Source: Phascolarctos cinereus
Taxonomy: Eukaryota > Chordata > Mammalia > Diprotodontia > Phascolarctidae
Direction of reading: 5' to 3'
Assembly: GCF_002099425.1 (NCBI RefSeq)
Contig: NW_018344215.1
Location: 2,701,001-2,765,000, forward strand
DNA: 64,000 nucleotides
This document shows positions 10,660-21,176 of this stretch, in pieces; position 1 is the stretch's first letter, and every line of letters starts with the position of its first letter. Below the pieces are notes generated by a model that was not told the origin of the DNA, made no database searches, and saw nothing but the letters and a program-made list of their open reading frames with translations. The translations under genes were made by a program, and so were the position numbers.

Positions 10660-11490
10660 AAATAGTGGTCAACATTTTGAATGAAATGCATCTTGGGATA
10701 ATGCTATTTCCTCAGATGTACAGAGACACTCACATGGCATGGATCCATTCATCAGTTTAGTCAACAAGCAAATATTTGCCAGTTGCCCATATAGGAAGAA
10801 ACAGCTGCTTGTGTGGTGACCATTGATAAGGGTGTCACTGCCATATCGTGTCAGGAAACAAAACACTTTTGAGAAATGGAGGACAAGTGAGTGGTGGTCA
10901 TTGTGACCATACTGAGAGGTAGGGAGGCAGCTATTCATCAAGCTGGCATGTATCTTGAGTATGATAGAGAATCTTCCAGCAACCCACTTCTGGTGATTCA
11001 TGTTGGGATAAATGATCCTGCCTGAAGAGTCCTTGGAAGCTTGTATGGAATTAGTTCTTGGAAAAAAGAAATAAAATAAAATTTTAGGAACTCAGGTAGT
11101 CTTTCCGTGATGACTGATGATCATAGACACAGACTTTAGAAGACAAAGACAGGTTTGGGAAGGGAACAGCTAGATAGAAAGTGGTGCCTAAGAACAGGAT
11201 TTGGATTTGTGGACCATGGGTTAATCTACAGTAGTGATGAGCTTTTAGCCAGAAATGAAGAACACCAAACAAAGGCTGGTAAGAGTGTTGTGAATCTGAT
11301 TTAAAAACACTTAAAACTCAGGGAGAAGGAGGGGGAAGGAAAAAAGTAAACAAAACCAAAACAAAACAGTGACTGTCTACTCAAATGCCAAAGAAAGCAG
11401 CAGATACAACAGAAGAAGAATATTTGAGATGCCTAGAAGTAGGAGACAAAAGAAATCAAGAAAGGACTTGTCTATAAAAACTTAAGTCCT
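10660..11490 (+). mobile_element. CR1/L3-type LINE remnant: ORF1 esterase-like region and ORF1-ORF2 junction
   Basis: In one + frame, bases near 10880-11020 read VVVIVTILRGREAAIHQAG...SSNPLLVIHVGINDPA. This resembles the 'PLVVIHVGTND' segment of the SGNH-hydrolase (esterase) domain found in ORF1 of CR1-clade LINEs. Further on, 'DFVDHGLIYSSDELLARN' fits the domain's terminal Asp-x-x-His region, and near 11380-11460 there is a worn form of the 'YTNARSLxNKxEEL' start of ORF2. Many stops make it inactive. The assignment rests on short motifs. Confidence 0.45.
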
Positions 11491-11645
11491 TTTGTCTCCT
11501 GCATGGCCTTTTAATAATTAATTTGCTTCCATTATGTTGCATACATTACCTGTTACCTTGCATTGGAAGTATTTGCATTGAGAAGGATCACTTTAGGAGC
11601 ATGGGCCCAGAAGCTTGAGCTAGCTCTGCTTTTGCAGGAAGACTT

Positions 11646-11904
11646 GGGCAGCTAGGGGGTGTCATAGTGTATGGAGCACTGGGGCTAGAGTCCTGAAGAC
11701 TCATCTTCCTGAGTTCAAATCCAGTCTCAGATACTTAATAATTGTATGACCCCAGGCAAGTCACTTAATTTCTGTTTTCCTCAGTTTCCTCATCTGTAAA
11801 ATGAGCTGGAGAAGAAAATGGCAAATCACCCAGTTTCTCTGCCAAGAAAACCCCTAGTGGGGTCACGAAGAGTCAGACATGACTGAAACAACTGAACAGC
11901 AATC
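11646..11904 (+). mobile_element. MAR1-type SINE, nearly full length, with target-site duplication
   Basis: Runs from 'gggcagctagggggtgtcatagtgtatggagcact' through 'gaagactcatcttcctgagttcaaatcc', 'gagctggagaagaaaatggc' and 'aaaacccctagtggggtcacgaagagtc' to 'gactgaaacaactgaacagcaat'. It is flanked by 'caggaagactt' before and 'caggaagactc' after, a likely 10-11 bp duplication. MAR1 is thought to be moved by RTE LINEs. Confidence 0.92.
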
Positions 11905-12194
11905 CAGGAAGACTCAGAAAGAGAGAGTGGCTAGAGATGTCTCAGGGTCATAGAAATAGCTTCTGCTTTGCTTTTCCAGTTATCTCCAAAGAGAGTAATA
12001 GTGCCAAACTCAAATAAGAAACCAATCCCTGTGGACTGGTTGTTGACTTAGAGAACCACCAATTAACATTATCTTCGTTGTATTTTAATTTCTTTTGTTA
12101 AGCATTTGTTAAACATTCTTTGCTAAACAATAATGGACATTGGAATCTGGTTCTGACACTCTGGAGCTTTGCAAGTGGTGAGTCTACCCCTCTG

Positions 12195-12370
12195 GTGGAG
12201 AGGAAGCAGTGTTCCATTTGGAATCTGAGGACCCTATTCCCATCCCATTTCTTGTGTTTAGGACTGGAACAGTGGTTCTAGGCAAGTCTCCTCACCTGTC
12301 TGGGCCTCAGTTTCCCCATCTGTCCTCGGGGAAGGTGATCTCTTCCAGCTCTAGATTTTTGATTCCATAA
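12195..12370 (+). mobile_element. tRNA/MIR-type SINE
   Basis: Shows 'gtctgggcctcagtttccccatctgtcctcgggg' and the tail 'ctcttccagctctagatttttgattcc'. The 5' part is rearranged. Confidence 0.65.
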
Positions 12371-13335
12371 TTGCCCCAACTGACTGCGGCAATGTTGACT
12401 TGTACAATTTCATAGCCCACACAGAGCCTTGCACATATTAAGTATCGGTTCAATGAGACTGTAAATGCTGGCTGTTCAATGTCTCAAAAGAGAGAAAATA
12501 TGTGGATGGTGGGACTCATATTGGCATAATTGTTCTCTTGATTTTTTTCTTGAAAAATGTATGTGGAAGATACAAGGAGTGAGGGACAGAGAAAGCGGAG
12601 AGAGAATCCAGGAATCAGTACACTGAATACTTGTAAATAAACTCACTTGGCAGCGATCAAACCCTTTAGTGGGCAAGTAGAGACAGAAAGGAGAACAATT
12701 TCTACACTTCATACCCTTTACCATGCAATTAGGTACTTCCCACTGGGGGGCTCAATTCAAGTCATTACCTGTCTGACCCTCCCTTTTCTCATCTGTCAAA
12801 TGGGCTTTCCGATGTTCCCTACCTTGTGAGATATTAATGCTACAGCAACTTCTCGAGTGTGATGAAAATAACAGGGAGATGTGATCAGGTTTGGGGAAGA
12901 AGCACTTGAACCATTTTGGGCAAGGATGATCATCCTTTAAGTCACTCGTTCTGGAGAGCACAGCTCTACGTATTGTTTTGTAAGTTTTTATGGTGTTCTT
13001 GTCTCTGTTTCTGGTGACATCCTCATTTCTCTGATCCCAAGTCATAGTCCTGCCTTGGGAGATCAGATACTGAGGACCAGGAACAGCCTGCCTCCCTGTG
13101 CTCAGGGCAGAGGGCTGCAGGGGGTCATTTCTCACTCACTGCTCACCTGATGGTTAGCAACCAATCTTCCTCGAGGAAAATAAAGCCCATCTCTCTCTGA
13201 GTGAGATGAAGATACGGAGCGAAGGCTGTTTCCGCTTAGAAAAGCAAGTCATGGAAAGATTATGAGTCACACTCTTAGCCCATAAGGTCCTCAAGGGCAG
13301 GGAGCAGGTCTTATTCATCTTGAAACCTCCTATGT
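12371..13335. other. Intron without recognised element
   Basis: Includes a short SINE core near 12740-12830 ('caagtcattacctgtctgaccctcccttttctcatctgtcaaatgggc'). The 127-codon minus-strand frame at 12752-13135 overlaps it and resembles no protein family. Confidence 0.5.
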
Positions 13336-13339
13336 GATG

Positions 13340-13630
13340 ACGACAGTTGTGTTGCATAATGGATAGAAGGTCAGCTTTGAAGGCAGGAAGACGGAGGTGA
13401 AAATCTTGCCTCTGACACATACCAGCTGGACCACTGTTGATAAGTCACTTAATCTTTCTAGGCCATAGGTGACTAAGACTATAAATTAGAGAGGAGCCTT
13501 GGAAGGATTCCCCAGTGGTGCGCTCTCTACAATGAAGAAATCGCAGATGGAGCGTTGGTTGGAGAGGGATAATCCCCCAGAGCAACGAATACAGTGCATA
13601 GCAGGGTTCCTGGGAAGTAGCAGATGATTA
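13340..13630 (+). mobile_element. tRNA-type SINE
   Basis: Shows 'gttgcataatggatagaaggtcagctttgaaggcagg', 'cttgcctctgacacataccagctgg', 'gataagtcacttaatctttctaggcc', then 'gactaagactataaattagag', a variant 3' end also present at 35230 and 62950. Confidence 0.7.
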
Positions 13631-13679
13631 ATAATATTGATAGATTCATTCATTGGCACTGAGCAGGTTCCAAATAATT

Positions 13680-13885
13680 GAATGAGACAATGGATCTAAA
13701 ATGCTCTACAAAATGTATTTACCATTACTTATGACGATGGTAGCTGCCATTTACATAAGCCCTTTAAGGTTTGCAAAATTCATTATATAGATTATCTTAT
13801 GTGGTCCTCACAAGCCACTTCATAGAGCTATTATGAGGAAAATATTTTGAGACAAGTAATTATTTCATACTTTAATTTAATTTAT
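13680..13885 (+). mobile_element. MIR/CORE-SINE 3' fragments
   Basis: 13680-13740 is a SINE tail ('gagacaatggatctaaaatgctctacaaaatg'). 13745-13880 carries 'gccatttacataagccctttaaggtttgcaaaattc' and 'attatcttatgtggtcctcacaagcc', a reversed CORE-type sequence. Confidence 0.55.
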
Positions 13886-14735
13886 CAATAATGCAGATTG
13901 CAGCCCATCCATACCTATCCATTCCATGTGACTCTGGTCTGTGTTCTCCTATAGCTCTGCTTCAGAGGGTCCTTCCACCACCCTAAAGGGCTTTTTCTAG
14001 ATCTCCTGGTATCTCTGGATACCAAGGAAACCCACAGTCTGTCCCTTGCTTATCCTTTTTTCTCATGACTGACATACTTTTTTCTTTCCCTGATCATAAT
14101 GTTTACTTAATGGTTATACTTTACCCAACTTTTCTTGGTCAGTTCCTAATTTACGAAGTATCACAGACCATTCATGCCTCTCATGAGCTTTTCATTACCC
14201 TGTGGCTGATTCTCAATGTCAGCTCCTTGGAGACAGGGGTAATCCTTGACTCTCCAACATACACCATCGCTGGAAGAATATTGGTACTAAAAATAAGGGT
14301 CAAAGATAACCTGGGGCGCATTTTTTAAAAATTCACTTCCTCCATCTCAATGCAGCCTCCTCTTCCCTGCCTCTTCATTTCTGGGTCTAGTTCATTGTTC
14401 CTGTGCATTGTCTGACCAAGACGTATGGAGCAACGGACCAACTTTATGCCTTGCCCATCTAACTGCTATCATAGGCTGGATAATAAACTTCATCAATCTC
14501 ATTTTCCCCATGTAGGCAGTGATAATGAACATCATTTAAGAGACTCCTTGGCTGGCACCGTTAATATGGTGTCATCTGCAAATGGGTGTCTGAAAAGAAT
14601 GTAACTTCCACTTAACTTCTGCTCTATCCACTATGATGACGGTGACCTTTTTTTTTTCAATATTGCATCTCCCTGTCTTATGTTTTACTTGATATTCATA
14701 ATCAACAAAAAATAGGTAGGTATTACTGGCATGAT
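13886..14735. other. Intron without recognised element
   Basis: No gene or clear repeat. The 87-codon frame at 14065 is likely chance. A faint L2-like string 'catgagcttttcattaccctg...agctccttggagacaggggtaatc' occurs near 14180-14250. Confidence 0.45.
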
Positions 14736-14739
14736 TATC

Positions 14740-14890
14740 CCCATCTCACTGATGAGGAAACTGAAGCTGTGAGACGTGAAACTCCTTATGTAGGGTCATA
14801 CAGCTAATAGGTGTTAAAGGTTAAAGGCAGGATTTGAAAACCAGGTGTTTCTAACTGTAAGCCCAGTACTCCACCCACTGATTTAACCTT
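14740..14890 (-). mobile_element. MIR/tRNA-SINE fragment
   Basis: Reversed core: 'ctgatgaggaaactgaagctgtgagacgtg', 'gggtcatacagctaataggtg', 'gcaggatttgaaaaccaggtg' and 'ccagtactccacccactg'. Confidence 0.75.
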
Positions 14891-14931
14891 CCACACTTTA
14901 TTTAGGCAGAAATAAACCAATTGTAAGGAAA

Positions 14932-14935
<4 letters not shown>

Positions 14936-15017
<82 letters not shown>
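14936..15017 (+). repeat. (GA)n microsatellite, 82 bp
   Basis: A pure, uninterrupted GA run of 41 units, which suggests it is young or still slipping. A minus-strand 108-codon frame here is only this repeat read as Leu-Ser. Confidence 0.98.
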
Positions 15018-15020
<3 letters not shown>

Positions 15021-15894
15021 CCTTCTTCTTTGGCTTTTCCCCCTCTTTTTTTGTCAAAAATGATTAATTGAAATTGATTATGTAAAATCACAACTTTCTG
15101 TTGTTTCGAGGCAAGGGCTGACAGGCTCAAGTATGAGATTTATGAGCAGCAAGCAGAAAACAAAACATATTTCTTCAGTGGCTGCACAGATTGAACCAAT
15201 CCGTTTTGCCTCAAGACTTCTTGGATGTATGTGAAATTGCCTAGGAAATTAGATGTAGATTTATTTTGTGTTAATCCTGAGCAAAAAGAATACGTTAGAG
15301 TCCAGTGATATTCGTAAATATTGCTTAGTAGAAAGAGCTGCTGAATTCTTGCTGGGGCAGGAAGATCAGTGGACACTCAGACAGAGATCTTTTGTTGCTG
15401 GTCTCTTGTCTCGTGTCTGGGCTGAATTTCAAATAGCCATTTTGCATTACAAATCCATGTTTACATAAAATGCATAATAATGAAAACCCTGTTTGATATT
15501 GCTGGACTATAAAGAATCCTGCAGATAGAAATTCCCTGAACTAAACCTTTTGGGCATTCCAGGAGAAAATAAAAAGACTGCTTTTAATAGGATTTCCTCA
15601 TAAAACCCTCTTTACAAGGAGTCCATTAGAAGATAATTAGAAGTACATCACAGATGCCTGAATATCTGATATATGCTTTATTTAAATAGGCAGTCATAAG
15701 CTTTTTTACCACTGTAGAATTGGAGAAAAGCCATTTCATTTCTACAACATAGTGATATGAACATCTGAACAATTAAAATAAAGCCCTCTAAGTCTGAAGA
15801 AATGAAAATTCTTAGATGTACAAATTTTATTGACAATTAATCCACTTACAGCAAATGATTGTTATATTGGATGCAAGTACACAATGTTGACTTC
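15018..15894. other. Repeat-poor stretch, possible conserved non-coding DNA
   Basis: About 870 bases of AT-rich, mixed-composition DNA with no SINE, LINE or microsatellite recognised. In such a repeat-dense intron this may mark constraint, but nothing in the sequence alone proves it. Confidence 0.4.
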
Positions 15895-15911
15895 AGAAAT
15901 CTTTGCGGATC

Positions 15912-16060
15912 GGGCAGCTAGATGGTGCAGTGTTTAGAGCACCGGCCCTGAAGTCAGGAGGACCTGAGTTCAGATCCGACCTCAGACCAAACACTTGACA
16001 TTTACTAGCTGTGTGACCCTGGACAAGTCACTTAACCCCAATTGCCTTAAAAAAAAAGAA
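15912..16060 (+). mobile_element. WSINE/WALLSI-type tRNA SINE with target-site duplication
   Basis: A full-length copy from 'gggcagctagatggtgcagtg' through 'agcaccggccctgaagtcaggaggacctgagttcagatccgacc', 'actagctgtgtgaccctgg' and 'cttaaccccaattgcctt' to an A-rich tail. Direct repeats flank it: 15895-15911 and 16061-16077 match at 15 of 17 bases. Confidence 0.93.
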
Positions 16061-16094
16061 AGAGATCTTTGTGGATCCTCTTCTTTTTTGGTAG

Positions 16095-16171
16095 GGATAA
16101 TTATGTGTCTATAGAGGCAGCCAAATATAGTAGATCAATTAGAGTTAGGAAGAGTTAGGTTTACATTTGGC
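16095..16171 (+). mobile_element. SINE 5' piece cut by MAR1
   Basis: 'gaggcagccaaatatagtagatcaattagagttaggaagagttaggtttacatttggcttctg' is a tRNA-SINE 5' half. Its continuation appears to resume after the MAR1 at 16381 ('tgtgtaacctgggg'). Confidence 0.5.
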
Positions 16172-16380
16172 TTCTGTTGTTCAGTCATATCAGAGTCTTC
16201 ATAACCCCATTTGGGGTTTTCTTGGCAAAGACACTGGAGTAGTTTGAAGTTTCCTTTTCTAGTTTTATGCAGGCAGGGGTTAAGTGACTTGCCCAGGGTC
16301 ACAGAGCTGGTGAAGTCAGATTTGAACTGGTCTTTCTGACTGCAGGCCCACTGCTCTATCCACTGCACCACCAAGCTGTT
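16172..16380 (-). mobile_element. MAR1-type SINE
   Basis: Reversed MAR1: 'tgttgttcagtcatatcagagtcttcataaccccatttggggttttcttggcaaagacactgg', 'cttgcccagggtcacagagctgg' and 'ccactgctctatccactgcaccacc'. Confidence 0.9.
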
Positions 16381-16404
16381 TGTGTAACCTGGGGCCAGAG
16401 GCTA

Positions 16405-16547
16405 ATGTACTTAGAGGTAGATGGGACCTTAGTGGTCATCTAGTCCAACTCCTTTTTACAGATAAGAAAACTGAGGACCAGGGGGGCAAAGTAACACATC
16501 CAAGATAACACAAGCAGCAAATGCCAGAGTGGAATTTGAACCCAGCT
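16405..16547 (-). mobile_element. MIR
   Basis: 'ggtagatgggaccttagtggtcatctagtccaactcc', 'ttttacagataagaaaactgaggacc' and 'aatttgaacccagctcc' mark a reversed MIR. Its far end merges into the TTCC tract, which probably grew from 'ctccttcc' in the element. Confidence 0.8.
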
Positions 16548-17252
16548 CCTTCCTTTTCTTCCTTCCTTCCTTCCTTCCTTCTTTTTTCCTCCTTCCTTCC
16601 TTCTTTTTTCCTCCCTCCTTTCCTTCCTTCCTTCCTTCCTTCCTTCTTTCCTTCCTTACTTCCTTCTTTTTTCCTCCCTCCTTCCTTCCTTCCTTCCTTC
16701 TTTCTTCCTTCCTTCCTTCCTTCTTTTTCCTTCCTTCTTCTTTCTCCTCCTTCCTTCCTTCCTTCCTTCCTTCTTTCCTTCCTTCCTTCTTTTTTCCTCC
16801 CTCCCTCCCTCCTTCCTTCCTTCCTTCTTTTTTCCTCCCTCCTTCCTTCCTTCCTTCTTTCCTTCCTTCCTTCCTTCTTTCCTTCCTTCCTTCCTTCCTT
16901 CCTTCCTTCCTTCCCTCCTTCTTTCCTTCCTTCCTTCCTTCTTTTTTCCTTCCTCCTTCCTTCCTTCCTTCTTTCCTTCCTTCCTTCCTTCTTTTTTCCT
17001 CCTTCCTTCCTTCCTTCCTTCTTTTTTCCTCCCTCCTTTCCTTCCTTCCTCCCTCCTCCCTCCCTCCCTCCTTCCTTCCTTCCTTCCTTCCTTCCTTCCT
17101 TCCTTCCTTCCTTCCTTCCCTCCTTCTTTCCTTCCTTCCTTCCTTCCTTCCTTCCTTCCTTCCTTCCTTCCTTCCTTCCTTCCTTCCTTCCTTCCTTCCT
17201 TCCTTCCTTCCTTCCTTCCTTCCTTCCTTCCTTCCTTCCTTCCTCCTTTCCC
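16548..17252 (+). repeat. (TTCC)n microsatellite, about 705 bp
   Basis: An unbroken pyrimidine tract on the + strand built of TTCC units, with TTTTTTCC, TCCC and CTTT variants in the first two thirds and nearly pure TTCC in the last 130 bases. All reading frames stay open because the repeat has no stops, giving false frames of over 250 codons on both strands. Confidence 0.98.
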
Positions 17253-18290
17253 TACTTAGCTTATTTGAGACTATTGGCAATTGCTAGGCTTTGTCTAAGT
17301 TACAGAAAAGTTGTATTGATTGAAAGAAGTCTCATGGTAGAAGTACTTACTTCTTACTGATGAAATCACTCATCTTTCATGTATTCACACAAATGCACAC
17401 ACACACACACAGACATGATTAATACATGGTAGACGTGAATAGGCGGCAAACCACTCTAAACAAAGAACCACAAAGGGTAAGAGTCCAGAATGTATTCATA
17501 CTCATACACGTGGCTCGTAACTATTCTAGAAACAGTTGCTATGCAGTGGAACTTCACTGCACCATATGATTGCATAATTTCCCAATTTTTCAAGTAAATA
17601 ATTTATCACTAATATTTAGAATATGCAAAGATATGGAGTAATATGTCCCAGTTAAATGTCTCCTGTTGCCCAGAGTTGATATGAAATCAAACCCTACAAA
17701 TGGGAGCATCATTCATTCTTTCCCAGGTAGAGCCTCTGATGATTTCACAAGAGTAGTTGAAAAAATGGGATCAGTTATTAAATAATGCTTTTCATTTCAG
17801 TAAAAAGGACAGAAAGGTTTTTGTTTTTGTTTTTTACACAGTAACCACGGGGTTAGGCAGGAGACAAATCACCTTCAGAAAAAAATATACATGTCCTCTT
17901 CAAAAGCACAAAAAGAGTTGGAAGGTATGGGAAACATTTGAATTAAATGAATTTTGAATAAATATGGTAATTCTTTAAATTACCAGCTTATCACCACCAG
18001 GATCTAGCAGTCTACATGCTATGTTCAGGAAGTTGAGCCATCTTAGTGTGTCCTGTTGTTCTAGATGGACAGTGTCTCACTCTCAATTATGTTGGGTTCC
18101 ATGAGATTCCATGACATTCCATCGAATTGAAATTAGCAAAGAGGCGTGGCATGGTACTAATTGACAGCCAGCGACATCCAGCGTCTGAAGAATCTCAATC
18201 AAAAGCACCTCTTCTGCAGCATCTTTAAAGGCTAAAACCATCACTAGGACAGTGAGGTTAGCCTGTAGCAAGAGTATATAGGGACATGGA
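17253..18290. other. Repeat-poor stretch, possible conserved non-coding DNA
   Basis: Apart from a short CA run at 17396-17411, no repeat was recognised over about 1 kb. Features such as 'atatgcaaagat' (octamer-like) and AT-rich runs are visible. The evidence is only absence of repeats. Confidence 0.4.
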
Positions 18291-18345
18291 AATTATTTTT
18301 GATAAATCAAAATAAATTAATAAAATAAAAATAGCCATAATAAAA
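18290..18345 (+). mobile_element. L1 3' tail scrap
   Basis: 'attatttttgataaatcaaaataaattaataaaat' matches the last bases of the L1 copies ending at 23640 and 59415. Confidence 0.6.
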
Positions 18346-19000
18346 CAAATTAAAAAGAAATTTAGAAAAGAAGAAAAAAAGAGTACATAGAGACAGTCTG
18401 GGGGCCATGTGGTCAGCCCAGATCTTCCTTTAATGCTGGGGAAGAAAAAATCCTTTCTCTTCTTTCATTCCCTCCTCGTTCCCTTCTTCTTTTTCTTCCC
18501 TATTTTTTTTTTTTTTTGCTACTCTCAAAAGCCCAAAAGATTCTTAAGAAGAACTTGGGGATGGCTGGGCTCCAGATATGAAGTAGGTCATCATGTGGGA
18601 AGCCCAAATTCCTGCTGCTAATAAATATTTCTAGTATATTTTTACCAGACATGGAATAATATTCTGTTTACAAGTTGATGGAGTTTGTAACATAGGGTAT
18701 TCAGGTTCCCAATTCTATTCTATCACAACAATGAATTTATTATCTTCCCCTCCAGTTACTCAGATTTCCACTCTCCCACGTCTTCTCATCTCATGTTACT
18801 CTTGGTCATGCCCTGCCATGAGTTTGCCAGGGAGTCAATCCAACATCGTGGTGGGTGGCTTTCATTTTCCTACTAAGCTGAAATGCCACATATAATGAAG
18901 GGCTTGGGGACAGAGGAAATCTGTCTAAATCAGCATGTGAATTGTTTTGTTTTATTTTCTTTTGTTTTGTTTTCCCCCTCTGTTTCATTCACAAGAATGA
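18346..19000. other. Intron without recognised element
   Basis: A-rich then T-rich stretches (TTC/T run at 18470-18520) and unique-looking sequence. No gene recognised. Confidence 0.5.
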
Positions 19001-19002
19001 GG

Positions 19003-19230
19003 CAGCTAGGTGGCATAGGAGAGTACAGGAAGATAGATTTTTGAGCTCTTCTTCAGAGACATCTTAGTTGTGCTATCCTGGATAAGTCAAGTAACTCATC
19101 TCAGCTTTGATTTCCTTATCTGTAAATGAGGAAGATAATAGTACCCACCTTGCAATATTGTTATAGTGAACGAGAGACATATGTGAAGCATTTTGCAAAC
19201 CTTAAAGTACTACAGAAATGTTGGCAATTA
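19003..19230 (+). mobile_element. tRNA/CORE-type SINE, nearly full length
   Basis: Starts 'gaggcagctaggtggcatagg', passes 'tgtgctatcctggataagtcaagtaactcatctcagctttgatttccttatctgtaaatgagg', and ends in the CORE tail 'gaagcattttgcaaaccttaaagtactacagaaatg'. Confidence 0.85.
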
Positions 19231-19489
19231 TTACAAGAAGTAAACTTCCTTTTATTTTTTAGTTTTGGCTGCTATATGATAATGACACTAACACCTCCAG
19301 ATTCCTTTGCACATTTGTTTACTTCTTAAAAAGAACTAGCTTTAGTGAGTCCTGGGAGATTTGGAGGAGGAAAAAATGTTTTCTCTGCAGACTAGGGTTG
19401 CTAGGCTTCAGTACATCCATCAGAGCGGAAAAGAAACCAAGATGGCTGTAATGAAGATGGTGTGGTAGCGTAGCCAGCCTATAGTTCAA

Positions 19490-19700
19490 AATAGTACTTC
19501 TGACACAAATCCAGGCTGTGTGACCCTGGGCAAGTTTCTTAACCTCTTAATCCTCTAGGTCACTCTCTAGGACTATACATTGTAAAGAAAGTGCAAATCA
19601 GCATTGGTAGAGAAAGTTTCCTCACCTAGGAATTCCCCTATTACAGGGACATCACTCAGGTTCTCTGCATCCTTGCCTCTCAGGAGTCATAGGGAGTAGT
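19490..19700 (+). mobile_element. tRNA-type SINE, variant 3' end
   Basis: 'gctgtgtgaccctgggcaagtttcttaacctcttaatcc' is followed by 'taggactatacattgtaaagaaagtgcaaatcagcattggtagagaaagtttcctcacctaggaattcccc'. This 3' end recurs at 35230-35340. Confidence 0.7.
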
Positions 19701-20032
19701 AGCAAGTTGAAGATGAAGATGAAGGGATTTTTGAACAACAGTAATAGTTTCTCATTTCAATGCTATAGTGGATGTATGCTCTATTCAATATGGATTTTCC
19801 CTTCAACGATGCAGATGAAAATCCATCCATTTCTGTCCCTCTGGGAGACTCTTGCCCATATCCCGACATACAGTTGACACAGGGAGTCCACCCACAATGC
19901 TAAGAGCCTGCCTCATTTTCTCTTGATTTTGCAAAATACCAGTGGAACCTACATTCCTCTTTTGCACCTACCACATGACCAATCCAGCTTCTTTATTGTT
20001 CACATATTTCATTAATGCACTCAACATGGTAA

Positions 20033-20052
20033 TAAACAAACAAACAAACACA
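20033..20052 (+). repeat. (AAAC)n short microsatellite
   Basis: About four AAAC units. Confidence 0.9.
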
Positions 20053-20372
20053 CCTACAGCTCATTAAATAACTGTTTTTTTAAACCTACTATTTGTTGCA
20101 ATGGCATTCACTTTTGTTTTCCCCAAGGAGAGGCAGAAGGCTGGTTTACTTGGTGTGTGTTAAGAGATGTCTGCTCTTTCCTAGTTTTCTCCTCATCCTG
20201 CCTCATATACTACATGTAGCCATCGTCCTCCTCTGCCCCCACAGGCCTTGAACTTGGGCTCTGCTCCTCTTGTTCCAATGGGTGAGGTCAGACTTTATCA
20301 TGCCTACAAACTACCTCCTAGAAATATTTGCCCCTGGACAAGTGCTCCATATGTTTTCCACCCCCATTCTAT

Positions 20373-20515
20373 GTATTGTCCTTCCTAAAATATAAGCACC
20401 TTGAGGGCAGGGACTATTTTTCTTTTTGCTTATATTTTCTCCCTTTTTTTTATCATCCGCTTAGCACACTGCCTGGCATATAGTAAATGTTTAATAAATA
20501 TTCCATCTGGCTATC
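20373..20515 (+). mobile_element. L2 3' end
   Basis: 'aaaatataagcaccttgagggcagggac', 'ttagcacactgcctggcatatagtaaatgtttaataaat' is the sense L2 3' terminus. Confidence 0.8.
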
Positions 20516-20537
20516 ACTTTCAAAAATTAATCATGCT

Positions 20538-20760
20538 TAATAGCTAATAGCTAGCATTTATAAAGAACTTTAAGTGTTGCAGAGGACTTTACATTTATTA
20601 TCTCATTTCATCTTCACAAAATCTTTAGGATGTAGGGACTATTATTAGCCCCATTTTATAGATGAGGAAACTGAGACAGAGGTGGATGAAGTCATCTCAG
20701 GGTCTGAAAAGAATTTGAATGAATTCCTGACTCTCAGTCCATCACTCCACATCAATGCTT
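20538..20760 (-). mobile_element. MIR/CORE-SINE
   Basis: 'agctagcatttataaagaactttaag', 'attatctcatttcatcttcac', 'cccattttatagatgaggaaactgagac' and a worn 5' end form a reversed full-length element. Confidence 0.8.
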
Positions 20761-20914
20761 TATATACTATATCTGTATTTAATATACTCTGTTTAATATA
20801 TTAATATCACCATTTAATATACTCTATGGTTAATGTTCTAGGTCCAAGAGCCAGAACACTTACCATCAAACAACTTTTTAAATAGCACATTAATGAGATA
20901 ACATGGTAAAGTAG

Positions 20915-21161
20915 GGGGCAACAAGGTGGCACAGTAGATAGAGTGCCAGGCCTAGAATCTGGAAGACTCATCTTCCTGAGTTCAAATCTGGCCTCAGACA
21001 CTTACTAGCTGTGTGACCCTGGGCAAGTCATTTCACCCTGTTTGCCTCAGTTTCCTCATCTGTAAAATAAGCTGGAGAAGGAAATGGCAAGCCACTGCAG
21101 CATCTTTGTGAGAAAACCCTAAATGGCATCATGAAGAGTTGAAAAATTACTGAGCAACAAC
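20915..21161 (+). mobile_element. MAR1-type SINE with 15-bp target-site duplication
   Basis: Runs from 'gggggcaacaaggtggcacagtag' to 'atcatgaagagttgaaaaattactgagcaacaac'. Flanks 'aacatggtaaagtag' (20900-20914) and 'aacatggtagagtag' (21162-21176) differ at one base. Confidence 0.95.
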
Positions 21162-21176
21162 AACATGGTAGAGTAG

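Noticed and set aside
12752-13135. 127-codon minus-strand frame
   Set aside because: Overlaps a SINE core at one end and resembles no protein family; length is within chance for 64 kb.
16456-17360. Open frames of 250-280 codons on both strands
   Set aside because: They are the TTCC tetranucleotide repeat read as (PSFL)n or (KEGR)n-type peptides. The repeat has no stop codons in any frame, so the length means nothing.
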